56,544 nucleotides of DNA from Allostellaceae bacterium (GCA_025451725.1 JANWJX010000038.1:1-56544); one strand, 5' to 3'; positions 16,326 to 26,429 are shown, counted from the stretch's first letter. A program made the numbers and translations. Notes: generated by a model from the letters alone, not told the origin.

Positions 16326-18463
16326 GCGCCGTTGCCGAACGCCTAACCCAGACCCGCGAGACCCCCGCGCCGCCTCCGGGCGTCGAGCGCTCGCGGACCG
16401 GCCTGGGATTCATCATCGTCATCGCCTTGGCGCTGGTCATGCTGGTGCTGGTGGCGATCGCGCCCATGGGCCTCGAGGAGCAAGCGCTGTTCGGGATCGC
16501 GACCTGCGCCAGTCTTCTGGTCATGCGCCGCTTCGCCAACCGCTATCTGGTGTTGGCGATGGCGTTCATGTCGATGGCGGTGTCGACGCGCTACATCTAT
16601 TGGCGCATCACCGCGACCACCGGCTTCACGAGTCCGCTGGAAAGCGTACTCGGCTGGATTCTGCTCGGCTCCGAAATCTACGCGCTGTTCGTGTTGGCCT
16701 TCGGCTATGTGCAGACCTCGTGGCCGCTGCACCGTCGGCCGGTGCCGCTGCCCGACGATGTCGGACTGTGGCCGACGGTCGACGTATTCATCCCGACCTT
16801 CAACGAGCCGCTGTCGATCGTGCGGGACACCATCTTCGCCGCGATGTCGATGGATTATCCGCGCGACAAGCTTAAGGTCTGGTGTCTCGATGACGGGCGC
16901 CGGGCCGACTTCCGCCGTTTCTGCGAGAGCATCGGCTGCGGCTATATCACCCGCGCAGACAACGCCCACGCCAAGGCCGGCAATCTCAACAACGCGCTGC
17001 TCAATACCAAAGGCGAGGTGATCGCGTTCTTCGACTGCGACCACGTCCCGACCCGTGGCTTCCTGCAGATGACGCTAGGCTGGATCGTGCGCCAGGCCAA
17101 CATGGCCGTGGTGCAGACGCCGCACCATTTCTATTCGCCCGATCCGTTCGAGCGCAATCTGCGCATCGAGCATCAGGTCCCGCCCGAGGGTCGGCTGTTC
17201 TACGGCCTGGTCCAGGACGGCAACGATTTCTGGAACGCGACCTTCTTCTGCGGCTCGTGCGCCGTGGTGCGCCGCACTGCGCTGGAGAGTGTCGGCGGTT
17301 TCGCGGTCGAGACCGTGACCGAGGACGCCCACACCGCGCTGCGCATGCACCGCAAGGGCTGGAACTCCGCTTATCTCGACCTGCCGCTCGCGGCCGGTCT
17401 CGCGACCGAGCGTTTCGCCATCCATGTCGGCCAGCGCATGCGCTGGGCGCGCGGCATGGTGCAGATTCTGCGCAAGGATAATCCGCTGTTCGGCCGCGGT
17501 CTCAGCTTCGGCCAGCGCATCTGCTACCTCAACGCGATGGCGCACTTCCTGTTCGCGCTGCCGCGCGTGGTGTTCCTGCTGGCGCCGCTGGCCTACCTGA
17601 TCCTCGACATCAACATCATCCGCACCAGCGCGTTCATGCTCCTGGCGTTCGCCGGGCCTCACCTGTTCCATACGCTGATCACGAACGCCTATGTGCAGGG
17701 CAAATACCGGCACTCCTTCTGGAACGAGATTTACGAGACTTCTCTCGCCTTCCATTTGCTGATCCCGACGCTAAAGACGCTGATCGCGCCGAATTCCGGC
17801 GGCGGCTTCAACGTCACCTCGAAGGGCGGCGTGGTCGAGAAGGATTATTTCGACGCCAAGCTGCTGCGCCCGCACATCATCGTGTGTGTGCTGCTCGTCG
17901 CGGGCATCGTGCTCGGCGCCTTGCGCTGGTGGTGGGGCGTGCCCGCCGACGTTAAGGCCGTGATCATGATCAACCTGACATGGGCAACGTTCAACCTGAT
18001 CGTGATGCTGGCCGTGCTGTCGGTCGGCCGCGAGCGGCGCCAGGTCCGTTCGACGGTCCGCGTCGAAGCCGAATTGCCGGCGACGATCTTCTTCCCCGAC
18101 GGTCGTCAGACCGGCGCCTGGACGCTTAACCTGTCGAAGGGCGGAGGTGCGTTCCGGCTCGAGGATCCGTCGCTGGCCGATCACGCCGAAAAAGTGGTGG
18201 TGCGGCTGCCTTGCGGTCAACAGGACGCGCTGTTCCCCGCCTCGGTCATCGGCGGGGCGGGCGGTCCACTGCGCGTGCAATTCGCGCCGCTGACGCTCGA
18301 GGAAGAACAGCTTCTGGTCGCCGCCATTCTCGGCCGCGGCGATGCGTGGACCGGCTGGGAGTACGGCCCGATCGAAGGTCCGTTCCGGTCGATGGTCCGC
18401 GTGCTGGGCGTCGGAATGGGCGTCTTGTTTTCACGCGGCCGGCGCGAGGGGTCACGTCAATGA
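16298..18463 (+). CDS. bcsA: Cellulose synthase catalytic subunit (UDP-forming) with PilZ domain
   Basis: The 721-aa inner-membrane GT2 enzyme polymerises UDP-glucose and threads the chain through its own channel. All processive motifs are visible: CLDDGRR (198-200), DCD (246-248), TED (341-343) and QRMRW (379-383), plus the gating loop FNVTSK (504-509). The C-terminal PilZ domain carries RxxxR (Arg580, Arg584) and NLSKGG (611-616), so allosteric activation by cyclic di-GMP is expected. Multiple membrane spans flank the GT domain. The GTG start is within bcsQ; a GGAGA box sits before a CTG at 16322, so initiation there is an alternative. The end overlaps bcsB as ATGA. Confidence 0.97.
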   Translation: MLAEWRTQLSAVAERLTQTRETPAPPPGVERSRTGLGFIIVIALALVMLVLVAIAPMGLEEQALFGIATCASLLVMRRFANRYLVLAMAFMSMAVSTRYIYWRITATTGFTSPLESVLGWILLGSEIYALFVLAFGYVQTSWPLHRRPVPLPDDVGLWPTVDVFIPTFNEPLSIVRDTIFAAMSMDYPRDKLKVWCLDDGRRADFRRFCESIGCGYITRADNAHAKAGNLNNALLNTKGEVIAFFDCDHVPTRGFLQMTLGWIVRQANMAVVQTPHHFYSPDPFERNLRIEHQVPPEGRLFYGLVQDGNDFWNATFFCGSCAVVRRTALESVGGFAVETVTEDAHTALRMHRKGWNSAYLDLPLAAGLATERFAIHVGQRMRWARGMVQILRKDNPLFGRGLSFGQRICYLNAMAHFLFALPRVVFLLAPLAYLILDINIIRTSAFMLLAFAGPHLFHTLITNAYVQGKYRHSFWNEIYETSLAFHLLIPTLKTLIAPNSGGGFNVTSKGGVVEKDYFDAKLLRPHIIVCVLLVAGIVLGALRWWWGVPADVKAVIMINLTWATFNLIVMLAVLSVGRERRQVRSTVRVEAELPATIFFPDGRQTGAWTLNLSKGGGAFRLEDPSLADHAEKVVVRLPCGQQDALFPASVIGGAGGPLRVQFAPLTLEEEQLLVAAILGRGDAWTGWEYGPIEGPFRSMVRVLGVGMGVLFSRGRREGSRQ

Positions 18464-20736
18464 AAGCCTCGATCCTAGCCTTCCTGCTGTCGCTGGCGGC
18501 GGCTTCGGCCTTTGGACAGACCGCTGGTCAGACGGCGCCCGTGACGCCCGCAGCTCCCAGCGCGCCGCCCGCAGCAACCGCGCCGCCGGGGGCGACGCCG
18601 AGCTCGGCACCGACCTCTGTTTCCGCGCCGTTCCCGGCGAGCGGCTATATGACTTATGCTTTCAAGGATCTCGGCGCGCCACAGGGCCTCCGTCTGGTCG
18701 AGGGCAGCGCTGAAGGTGGCGTCACCTACATGGTGCGTCGCGACGAAGTCATCACCGCGGCGCGGCTGCGGCTGCTGCTGGAGAATTCCGCCGGCTTCCC
18801 TGCTGACACCAAGCTCGAAGTCACCGTCAATGGCGATGCCGTGGGGACGATCGACGTGGGCTCCGACCGCCACAGCGCGACCCCGGTCGATCTGCCGGTC
18901 GATCCGATTTTGCTCGGTGACTACAACCGCGTCGGTTTCAAGCTCCTTGGGGTGCCGCTCGCGTCATGTACGGCTAACGAAAACGGACCGTGGATGACCA
19001 TCGGCCCGCGCAGCGCGGTCGACGTCACCGCCGGCCGCCTGCCGCTCGCCAACGATCTCGCCGTGCTGCCGTTGCCGTTCTTCGACGATCGCGATCCGCA
19101 CGCACTCGAAACCAGTTTCGTCTTCGGCCGTACGCCCGGCCCCGCCGAACTCGAAGCATCGGGCATTGTTGCATCGTGGCTTGGCGGCATGGCCGGTTTC
19201 CGCGGCGTTCATCTGCCGGCGGTGTTCGGCACGGTGCCCGCCGGCAATGCCATCGTTTTCGCGATGGGCAAGGACAACATTCCGGGCCTGACGCTGCCGC
19301 AAGCGGCGGGACCGACGCTGGCGATCGTGCCGAACCCGAACAATCCAAGCGGCAAACTGCTGCTGGTCATGGGCCGCAACGCCGACGACCTCAAAGTCGC
19401 CGCACGCGGTCTCGCCTTGGGGCACGGTGCCTATAAGAGTGGCGCGGTTTCGGCGGTTGCCGCCGTCTCGACGCCCGAACGCAAGCCGTACGACGCGCCC
19501 GGCTGGATCGCCGACACGCACCCGGTGAAATTCTCCGACTTGGCGACGCCCGATCAACTGCGCTCTCATGGCATTCGGCCGGAGCCGATCGTCATCGATT
19601 TCCGCAGCGCGCCCGATTATTTCAACTGGATCGACGCCAACATCCCGATGTCGTTGCGGTTCCATGTGAACCAGGAACAGATCGTCGATCTCAGCCATTC
19701 GCGCCTCGATGTCTCGCTCAACAACACGCCGTTCCGCAGCGTTCCGTTGGCAGCGACCGGGACGCTGATCAATCCCGGCGGCGCGCAGCATAGCGGCACG
19801 GTGGATATCCCGCCGTTCCTGCTGACCGGCCGCAACCGCCTCAACTTCTATTTCGATCTGGCGCCGTCGCCGCAATGCGACGCGACGCGGGCATCGACGT
19901 TAGTTGAAGAGATCGACCCGGACTCTACAATCGACTTGTCGCAATCGCCGCACTACGCGCCGATGCCGAACCTGTCGTTCTTCGCCAATGCCGGCTTCCC
20001 CTTCACCCGGGACGCCGACCTGTCGCACACCGCGGTGGTGATGCCCGATCAGACGACGGCCGACGACACCGAGGCGTTCCTCGAGACTATGGCGATGTTC
20101 GGCGAAGCCACCGGCTATCCGACGCTTAACGCCGAAGTGGTGCGTTCTGGCGACGTCAATAGCGTCGCCAATCGTGACTTGGTGCTGATCGGCTCGTTCA
20201 CACATCAGCCGCTGCTCGGCGCTTGGACGTCACGCACCGGTCTCGATGTCAGCGCCGGGCGGCTCCATGCCATGGAACGGAGCTGGTGGGAACGTATCCA
20301 GCTCGCGTTCGACTGGCGCAACCGTCGCAGCCACATCAGCGAAGTCAACGACTGGCTCCAGGCCCAACAGGGCGGCGAGGGTGCGATCGTCGGTTTTCGC
20401 TCGCCATTGAACGATGATCGCAGCGTCGTCGCAATTGCCGGCACGACCTCGCAGGATGTCGCGGCAACCGCCCGTCTGTTGCAGACCAACGACCGCGTCG
20501 TGAAGGTCCAGGACGACCTTGTCCTGATCCGCCCGAACGACGTACAGAGCTTCCGCCTCAGCCGCCGCTACGATGTCGGCACGCTGGCGCGGTGGACCTG
20601 GCTGCGGTGGAACCTATCCGACCAGCCAATCGTGATCGCGATTCTGCTGTTCGCCGCATGCGCGGCGATGGCGGCGGTCGCATTCGTCGTGCTCGGAATA
20701 AAAGCTCGCCGTCGCCTGCAGGGAGCGAATCGGTGA
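18460..20736 (+). CDS. bcsB: Cellulose synthase periplasmic subunit BcsB
   Basis: The 758-aa protein starts at the ATG overlapping the bcsA stop. A Sec signal peptide (MKASILAFLLSLAAASAFG) is followed by a Pro/Ala linker to about residue 50 and then the alternating carbohydrate-binding and flavodoxin-like domains of BcsB. The C-terminus has one membrane helix (QPIVIAILLFAACAAMAAVAFV) ending in RRR, the tail anchor that packs on BcsA and is needed for its activity. In the periplasm BcsB guides the nascent glucan toward BcsC. It is followed by a 76-bp gap before bcsC. Confidence 0.95.
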   Translation: MKASILAFLLSLAAASAFGQTAGQTAPVTPAAPSAPPAATAPPGATPSSAPTSVSAPFPASGYMTYAFKDLGAPQGLRLVEGSAEGGVTYMVRRDEVITAARLRLLLENSAGFPADTKLEVTVNGDAVGTIDVGSDRHSATPVDLPVDPILLGDYNRVGFKLLGVPLASCTANENGPWMTIGPRSAVDVTAGRLPLANDLAVLPLPFFDDRDPHALETSFVFGRTPGPAELEASGIVASWLGGMAGFRGVHLPAVFGTVPAGNAIVFAMGKDNIPGLTLPQAAGPTLAIVPNPNNPSGKLLLVMGRNADDLKVAARGLALGHGAYKSGAVSAVAAVSTPERKPYDAPGWIADTHPVKFSDLATPDQLRSHGIRPEPIVIDFRSAPDYFNWIDANIPMSLRFHVNQEQIVDLSHSRLDVSLNNTPFRSVPLAATGTLINPGGAQHSGTVDIPPFLLTGRNRLNFYFDLAPSPQCDATRASTLVEEIDPDSTIDLSQSPHYAPMPNLSFFANAGFPFTRDADLSHTAVVMPDQTTADDTEAFLETMAMFGEATGYPTLNAEVVRSGDVNSVANRDLVLIGSFTHQPLLGAWTSRTGLDVSAGRLHAMERSWWERIQLAFDWRNRRSHISEVNDWLQAQQGGEGAIVGFRSPLNDDRSVVAIAGTTSQDVAATARLLQTNDRVVKVQDDLVLIRPNDVQSFRLSRRYDVGTLARWTWLRWNLSDQPIVIAILLFAACAAMAAVAFVVLGIKARRRLQGANR

Positions 20737-20812
20737 GTCTCACCAAAAACATTACCAAACGGCCGAATCACCGTAAAGCAAAAGGCCGTACCGACTTGGG
20801 AAGAGAGAACTC

Positions 20813-23800
20813 ATGCTCATTTGGGAACGGGTTGGGGGCATCGCGCTCGCCACGTTGGCGATGGCGCTGCTTGCCGGAGGCGCTTACGCGCAACTGAGTC
20901 CGGCGCAAAAGGCGCTGGAGGAACAAGGCCGCTATTGGGAAGACCGGCATCAGCCGGCTCGGGCCGAAGTTGCGTGGGAGAAGCTGCTCGAGTCGGATGC
21001 GGGCAACGCCGAGGCGCTGCTGCATCTCGGCATCATCGAGGCGCGCGCCGGGCATCTCGACAAGGCTCGCGCCTATGCAGCGCAGCTCAAGACCGCTCAT
21101 CCCAACGGTCCTGAGAATGTCGTTCTCGAACACGCCATCGCGGTCGGCGCCGTTCCGCCGGATACGATCAACGAGGCGCGCCGCCTAGCGCGCGCCGGAC
21201 AGTTTGATGCCGCGGTTGCAGCCTATAAGCGCGCGCTGAAGAATCAGCCGCCGCCGCCCGACCTAGCGCGGGAATATTACGAGACGTTGGCGGGCACCAA
21301 GTCCGGTTGGGAGGAAGCGAAGCAGGGCTTGCAACAACTCTCGGCGGCGCTGCCGAACGATCTATCGGTGCAATACGCCTATGCCCGCGTCCTGACTTAT
21401 CACGAGGCGACCCGTCGCCAGGGCATCGCGATGATGGCCTCGCTGGCTGGCGATCCGTCGATCGGGCGCCAAGCGACCCAGGGCTGGCACGACGCGTTGA
21501 TCTGGCTCGGCGCCACCAAGGACGATTTGCCGCTCTACAAGAATTATCTCGCGTCGCATGCGAACGACAACGCGGTCGTCAAGAAGCTCGCGGACCTCGA
21601 GAACCCCGCGAACACCGGGCGGTTCGGGACCGACGAGGCGCACCGCAAGGCGATGGAAGCACTCGAGGCCGGCCACCTCAAGGAAGCGGCCGAAATGTTC
21701 CAGGCCCTGATCAAGGCCAACCCGAAGGACGTCGACGCGCTCGGTGGCCTCGGCGTGGTGCGCGAACGCGAAGGCAATTTGCACGAGGCGCGCGCGCTGT
21801 TGACCGAAGCCGTGTCGCTGCTGCCTGCAGGCGAGACCAAGTGGCGCGACGCGCTCGAGACCGCGGTCTATCTCGACGACGTGGCGCAGGCGAAGTCCGC
21901 GTTGCGCGCGCATCGCTACAAGGAAGCGGAAGCCAAGGCACGCGAGGCGCTGGAGCATCCGGTCGCCGGCGACACCAATGCCGAGCTGGCGCTGGCCGAG
22001 GTCGCGCGCGCGACCAAGCGCTGGGGCGAGGCGGAAAAAATCTTCCGCGAAGTGCTAAAAGCACAGCCTCATAATCGCGAGGCCGCGACCGGTCTGGCTG
22101 CTGTGCTGGTAGCGACTGGCCGCGCCAAGGAAGCGCGGCACTTCGCCGCCGTCGTGCCCGAGGCGGGCGCGGTCATGCGTCCTGAGGACATTTCACGCCG
22201 TGAAGCGGCCGCTCTCGCCGACCGGGCGCGCACCGCCGTCAATCGCAACGACACCAAGGGCGCGATCGCGCTCTATCGCGACGCGATGGCGCACGACCCC
22301 GGCAATCCATGGTTCAAGCTCGACTTTGCCCGCCTCATGGTGCGCATGGGGGATCGCGCCGGCGCCGACCGCCTGATCAATTCGATGGCGGCGGCACCGA
22401 ACGCGTCAGCGGAGACCTATGCAGCCGCGGCGATCTGGTACGGCGAACGCGGCGACTACCAACGTGCGTCGGAACTGGCGAAGCGCGTGCCCTCGAACAC
22501 CGCCATCGCCGATTTCGGCACGATGTCGCATCAATGGATTGCATCCGCCGATGCGCGGCGCGCGATCGCGCTGGCGCGGCGCGGCCGACTTGCCGAGGCG
22601 CATCAGATCCTCGACGGCATCATTGCCGGTGCCAACGCCAATATCGGCGTGGTCGGCGTCGCCGCCGACGCCTATGTCGACATCGGCGATTCCCAGCGCG
22701 CCGTGCAGGCGATGCGCGCCGCGCTTGGGCCCAATCCGACGCTCGACGGGCAGATTCAGTATGCCGGTGTGCTGCTTCGCGTCGGGGCCATCGACGAACT
22801 GATTTCGGTGATGCATGCCATCGACACTCAGTCGGCGCAGATGCGTCCGGCACAGCAAACGCGCGTCGCCGACCTGCATCGCGGCCTTGCCATCAAGCTC
22901 GCGGACGCCGCGCGGCTCAAGGGCGATTACGCCGCCGCCTATGACCGGCTCAAGCCCGAACTCGAGATCTCGCGCGACGCGACGGTGCTCGCTGCCTTGG
23001 CGCGCATCTACGACAGCGCGGGGCGTCATGAGGACGCGGTGGAGATATACACCCGCATCCTGCGCGCCGATCCGAGCAACATGGACGCGCGGCGCGAGAT
23101 CGTCGGCGCCGCCATCGTAGTCGGCGACTACGACCGCGCGCATCTGCTGCTGAACCAGGGTCTGACGCAAGCGCCGGACGATCCACGGTTGCATCTGCTT
23201 GCCGCCGAACTGGCGCGCGCCGAAGGCGACAATGATACCGCGCTCGCCGAACTCGCGATCGCGCAGCGCGAGCTGGCGCGGCGCAATGGCGACATCTGGA
23301 TCGCCGGCGAACAATACGGCTATCTGTCCGACGTCAATTATGTCGGCGGCAATCCGTTCGCGGAGCGCGATAGTTTCTTCGACCGTTACGGCGACCGTTA
23401 TTACTACGAGCGGGAACGCGAGCGCGAACGAGCGCTTTACGCGCCGATCACGCGGGAAGCGCCGCCAAACCAAGTGTATTACTCGGCATATCAGACCGGT
23501 CCAACCTACGGGAGCAACCCGGCATATCCGGTGCCGGCGCTGGGCGGCCCGGTGATTGTGACGTCTGCGACCACCGAGGATCAGCAACTCGCGGAGCAGG
23601 TTGCCGAACAGATGGAGCAGGTGCGCGATCCAATGCGGCCCTATCTGCAAGGCGGCGTCAATTTTCGCAACATCGAGGGCGAGCCCGGCCTGAGCCAATT
23701 CGCTGTCGTGTCGCTGCCGATCACGGGTGGCGCGCGCGTCGGCCCTGGCTTCCTGACGCTGCAAGTCGAGCCGACCGCCGCAGCATCGGGTTCGCTCAAC

Positions 23801-24718
23801 AACAATGATCCCACCGTGTTCCGCCGCTTCGGCACCAACGCCATTCTCGGCGCCGGCGCGACCACATCGCCGGGGTTCGACGGCTCCGCTGATGGCATCG
23901 CGGTGAAGGTCGGTTACACCTTGGACAATCTGGCGCTGGAAGTGGGTTCGACCCCGCTCGGCTTCCCGATTTCAAACGTCATCGGGCATGCCGTGTGGTC
24001 GATCCCGCTCGACACCCAGACGTCGATCAAGGTGTCCGGCTTCCGCGATCCGGTGACCGACAGCTTGCTGGCCTATGCCGGCGTTCGCGATCCGCTGTCA
24101 GGCCAGACCTGGGGCGGCGTGACCCGGACCGGCGGCCGCCTCGAAATGGGTTTCGACAATGGGCGCACCGGTATTTACGGCGACATCACCGGCGCCTTCA
24201 TCGACGGCACGCATGTGCAGAACAACTGGATGGTCGATGCTGGCGGCGGCGCGTACTGGCGGTTCTATCGCACCGAACACGGCGCGCTGAAGATCGGCGT
24301 CAATCTCCAGGCGCAAGCATATCAGCACAACGAGGATTTCTTCACTTTGGGCAATGGCGGCTACTTCAGCCCGCAAACCGCGATCGAGGCCACGGTGCCG
24401 ATCGAGTGGTCCGGTCGCTGGGGCAGGTTGTCCTACAGCCTGGGCGGTCAGATCGGTGTGATGGAGTTCCACAACAGCTCACAACCCTATTTCCCGCTTG
24501 ACGGAGGGTTGCAAGCGTTTGCGATCGGCAATGACGGCGGCCCACCGGTGTTCCCGAGCCAAAGTGTCGTCACGGCGATCTACGGCGTCACCGGCAAGGC
24601 GGAATACGAAGTGGCGCCGCTGCTGATACTCGGAGCGAGCTTCGCGGCGGACAATTCCTATAACTTCAACGAACAGATTCTCAGCGTCTATCTGAAGAAG
24701 AAGTTCAACATTTACTGA
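20813..24718 (+). CDS. bcsC: Cellulose secretion outer-membrane protein BcsC (TPR plus beta-barrel)
   Basis: A 1301-aa protein with an N-terminal signal sequence (ALATLAMALLAGGAYA, cleavage before QLSPAQ). Residues ~30-850 are TPR repeats (for example NAEALLHLGIIEARAGHLDKA), forming the periplasmic superhelix. The last ~340 residues are the BCSC_C porin, with alternating aromatic strands and a C-terminal strand ending in FNIY. The polymer exits through this barrel. AAGAGAG before the ATG is the ribosome site. The length is close to BcsC of type I and II systems. Between the two domains lies an acidic/charged Tyr-Arg-Glu stretch (RYYYERERERER) not obviously part of either. Confidence 0.94.
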   Translation: MLIWERVGGIALATLAMALLAGGAYAQLSPAQKALEEQGRYWEDRHQPARAEVAWEKLLESDAGNAEALLHLGIIEARAGHLDKARAYAAQLKTAHPNGPENVVLEHAIAVGAVPPDTINEARRLARAGQFDAAVAAYKRALKNQPPPPDLAREYYETLAGTKSGWEEAKQGLQQLSAALPNDLSVQYAYARVLTYHEATRRQGIAMMASLAGDPSIGRQATQGWHDALIWLGATKDDLPLYKNYLASHANDNAVVKKLADLENPANTGRFGTDEAHRKAMEALEAGHLKEAAEMFQALIKANPKDVDALGGLGVVREREGNLHEARALLTEAVSLLPAGETKWRDALETAVYLDDVAQAKSALRAHRYKEAEAKAREALEHPVAGDTNAELALAEVARATKRWGEAEKIFREVLKAQPHNREAATGLAAVLVATGRAKEARHFAAVVPEAGAVMRPEDISRREAAALADRARTAVNRNDTKGAIALYRDAMAHDPGNPWFKLDFARLMVRMGDRAGADRLINSMAAAPNASAETYAAAAIWYGERGDYQRASELAKRVPSNTAIADFGTMSHQWIASADARRAIALARRGRLAEAHQILDGIIAGANANIGVVGVAADAYVDIGDSQRAVQAMRAALGPNPTLDGQIQYAGVLLRVGAIDELISVMHAIDTQSAQMRPAQQTRVADLHRGLAIKLADAARLKGDYAAAYDRLKPELEISRDATVLAALARIYDSAGRHEDAVEIYTRILRADPSNMDARREIVGAAIVVGDYDRAHLLLNQGLTQAPDDPRLHLLAAELARAEGDNDTALAELAIAQRELARRNGDIWIAGEQYGYLSDVNYVGGNPFAERDSFFDRYGDRYYYERERERERALYAPITREAPPNQVYYSAYQTGPTYGSNPAYPVPALGGPVIVTSATTEDQQLAEQVAEQMEQVRDPMRPYLQGGVNFRNIEGEPGLSQFAVVSLPITGGARVGPGFLTLQVEPTAAASGSLNNNDPTVFRRFGTNAILGAGATTSPGFDGSADGIAVKVGYTLDNLALEVGSTPLGFPISNVIGHAVWSIPLDTQTSIKVSGFRDPVTDSLLAYAGVRDPLSGQTWGGVTRTGGRLEMGFDNGRTGIYGDITGAFIDGTHVQNNWMVDAGGGAYWRFYRTEHGALKIGVNLQAQAYQHNEDFFTLGNGGYFSPQTAIEATVPIEWSGRWGRLSYSLGGQIGVMEFHNSSQPYFPLDGGLQAFAIGNDGGPPVFPSQSVVTAIYGVTGKAEYEVAPLLILGASFAADNSYNFNEQILSVYLKKKFNIY

Positions 24719-24724
24719 TCGGTA

Positions 24725-24767
24725 CGGTCCGGCGGCGAACGGTCCGGGGGAGGGCCGCGCCGGACCG
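24725..24767 (+). repeat. GC-rich hairpin between bcsC and the BcsD-fusion gene
   Basis: CGGTCCGGCG at 24725-24734 and CGCCGGACCG at 24758-24767 are perfect inverted arms (10 bp) around a 23-nt G-rich loop. There is no T-run, so it is more likely an mRNA-stability or processing hairpin, or leaky attenuator, that sets the ratio of bcsC to the next gene. Confidence 0.5.
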
Positions 24768-24794
24768 CATTATGAATGAGGGAGCGTCGTTGAG

Positions 24795-26429
24795 ATGGCA
24801 CCGTTGGACGATCTGAGCGGCGATCGCGTGCTCGCCGAGTTTGAGGCCATGATTCGCGGCACTGCCGGACTCGATCCCACTGGCCGCGAGCGGGACGAGG
24901 CTCGCGGGCTAGTGCCGGAACGGCGCGCCGTCAATTGGGTCAATGCGCTGGCGGCGTTGGCGCGCGAGATCGAGGAGCGCCAGGGGTCACGCCGCACCGA
25001 GACGCTGTTGCGCACGGTCGGCTTGCGTATGAGCCAAGAATTGCTGACGCCGTTGCCGTCGGTGCGCGACGAGTTTGAGCCGGCGATCAACCGCGCGCTG
25101 TCGATCCTCGATTGGGGATGGGTCGCGGTGCTTGATCGTCAGGACACGATCGTGTTCGAGCATCGCACGCCGTGGCCGTTCGAAAAGCGGCTCGACCAGT
25201 TGCCGTTCGTACTTGAGGGCTTCTACGGCGACACGCTGCACCGCCTTGCGGGCAACGAGGCGATGCAGGTGCGGCTCAGCGGCAAACGTGGCGGTGCGCT
25301 GGTGTTCAAGTGGGTGCCCGCCGACGGGACCGAGCGCGCGTCGCAGGCCCACGCGCCCAGTGTCATCGTCCCAGCGCCTGCACCCGCCGAAACGCAATCC
25401 CAAGCGAACGCCGCGCCGCGCGCCGAACCAGTCGCTCCCCCCGTCGCCGAGCCGTCGCAGCCCGAACCCGATCTGTCCGACGACGAGATCGACCTCGCTT
25501 TCGAGCTTGCCGAGACCGTCACGGACGAACCGCGCCGCGCCGCCGATCATCGCCTGCCGCCGCTTTCCGATCCGCCGCGCCGCCGTGCATCGGTCGAGGT
25601 GCCGCGCGAGCCGGTGACGCCGATCCGCATGCGCGCCCACACCGACGCCGGCAGCTCCAACCGCGCTCTCCTGGTCGCGGCCACGGTGTTCATCGTGTTG
25701 TTTGGTCTCGGCGTCATGAGCAGCGGCGACACCGTCGCCGCGGTAGCGCATCGTCTCGGCCAGCTTACGGCGTGGAACAAGGCTGCGCCGACGCCGTTGT
25801 CGGATCTCGAAAACCGTGCCGTCGCCGGCGATTCCGACGCGCAGATTCGCCTCGGGCTTCAGCTCGTCAACACGGCGAAGCCCGACTATTCCGGCGCGGC
25901 GCGCTGGTTCGAAGTGGCGGCCAAGTCCGGCTCGCTCGAGGCACAATACGATCTCGGCGTGCTGACCGGCGACGGGTTGGGCGTGAAGCGCGATCCGGTT
26001 GGCGCCGCCATCCTGTTCATGAATGCGGCAGCGGGCGGTTTCCCGGCGGCGGAGTACCGTATCGGCCACGCCTACCAGAACGGCGTCGGCGTCCCGCGCA
26101 GCAGCAGCTTCGCCGCGATGTGGTACGAGCGCGCGGCCCGCCACGGCGTACGTCCGGCGCAGTCGGCGCTGGCAGCGTTGTACGCCACCGGCGACGGCGT
26201 CCAGGTCGATCCGGTGCAGGCCTTCGCCTGGTATCGGCTGGCTGAGGAAGAGGGCGACCGCGATGCCACGGCGAAGCGCGTCGAGCTCTATCGCAACATG
26301 TCGGTGTCGCAGCGCCAGGCGGCGGTGAGTCAGGCCAAGCTGCTGATCGGCGATGTCGGCGGCACCACCGCGCTGGCGCCGTCTTCGGCGCATCCCACAG
26401 TCGATCGCCTGATCGCCCGCGCGGGCTAG
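24795..26429 (+). CDS. BcsD-like domain fused to a membrane span and Sel1 repeats (new bcsD architecture)
   Basis: A 544-aa protein in the position of bcsD. Residues ~46-174 resemble BcsD/AcsD of Komagataeibacter: LLRTVGLRMS (71-80), LDWGWVAV (105-112) and FVLEGFYGD (138-146) align with LLREVGRGMA, INWGYVKL and PVLEGLYGR as I recall them. Residues 175-290 are a Pro-rich linker with an acidic helix-like patch (DLSDDEIDLAFELAE, 226-240) and then many Arg. Residues 291-309 (ALLVAATVFIVLFGLGVMS) form one membrane helix; the basic flank implies the BcsD part is cytoplasmic and the C-terminus periplasmic. Four Sel1 repeats follow (about 336-488), for example YRIGHAYQNGVGVP. Standalone BcsD is about 150 aa. 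It ends 3 bp from the convergent bcsZ stop. Confidence 0.75.
   Translation: MAPLDDLSGDRVLAEFEAMIRGTAGLDPTGRERDEARGLVPERRAVNWVNALAALAREIEERQGSRRTETLLRTVGLRMSQELLTPLPSVRDEFEPAINRALSILDWGWVAVLDRQDTIVFEHRTPWPFEKRLDQLPFVLEGFYGDTLHRLAGNEAMQVRLSGKRGGALVFKWVPADGTERASQAHAPSVIVPAPAPAETQSQANAAPRAEPVAPPVAEPSQPEPDLSDDEIDLAFELAETVTDEPRRAADHRLPPLSDPPRRRASVEVPREPVTPIRMRAHTDAGSSNRALLVAATVFIVLFGLGVMSSGDTVAAVAHRLGQLTAWNKAAPTPLSDLENRAVAGDSDAQIRLGLQLVNTAKPDYSGAARWFEVAAKSGSLEAQYDLGVLTGDGLGVKRDPVGAAILFMNAAAGGFPAAEYRIGHAYQNGVGVPRSSSFAAMWYERAARHGVRPAQSALAALYATGDGVQVDPVQAFAWYRLAEEEGDRDATAKRVELYRNMSVSQRQAAVSQAKLLIGDVGGTTALAPSSAHPTVDRLIARAG

Noticed and set aside
18211-18459. 83-codon extension of BcsB into bcsA
   Set aside because: The signal peptide begins at the ATG overlapping the bcsA stop; upstream translation is a bcsA shadow.
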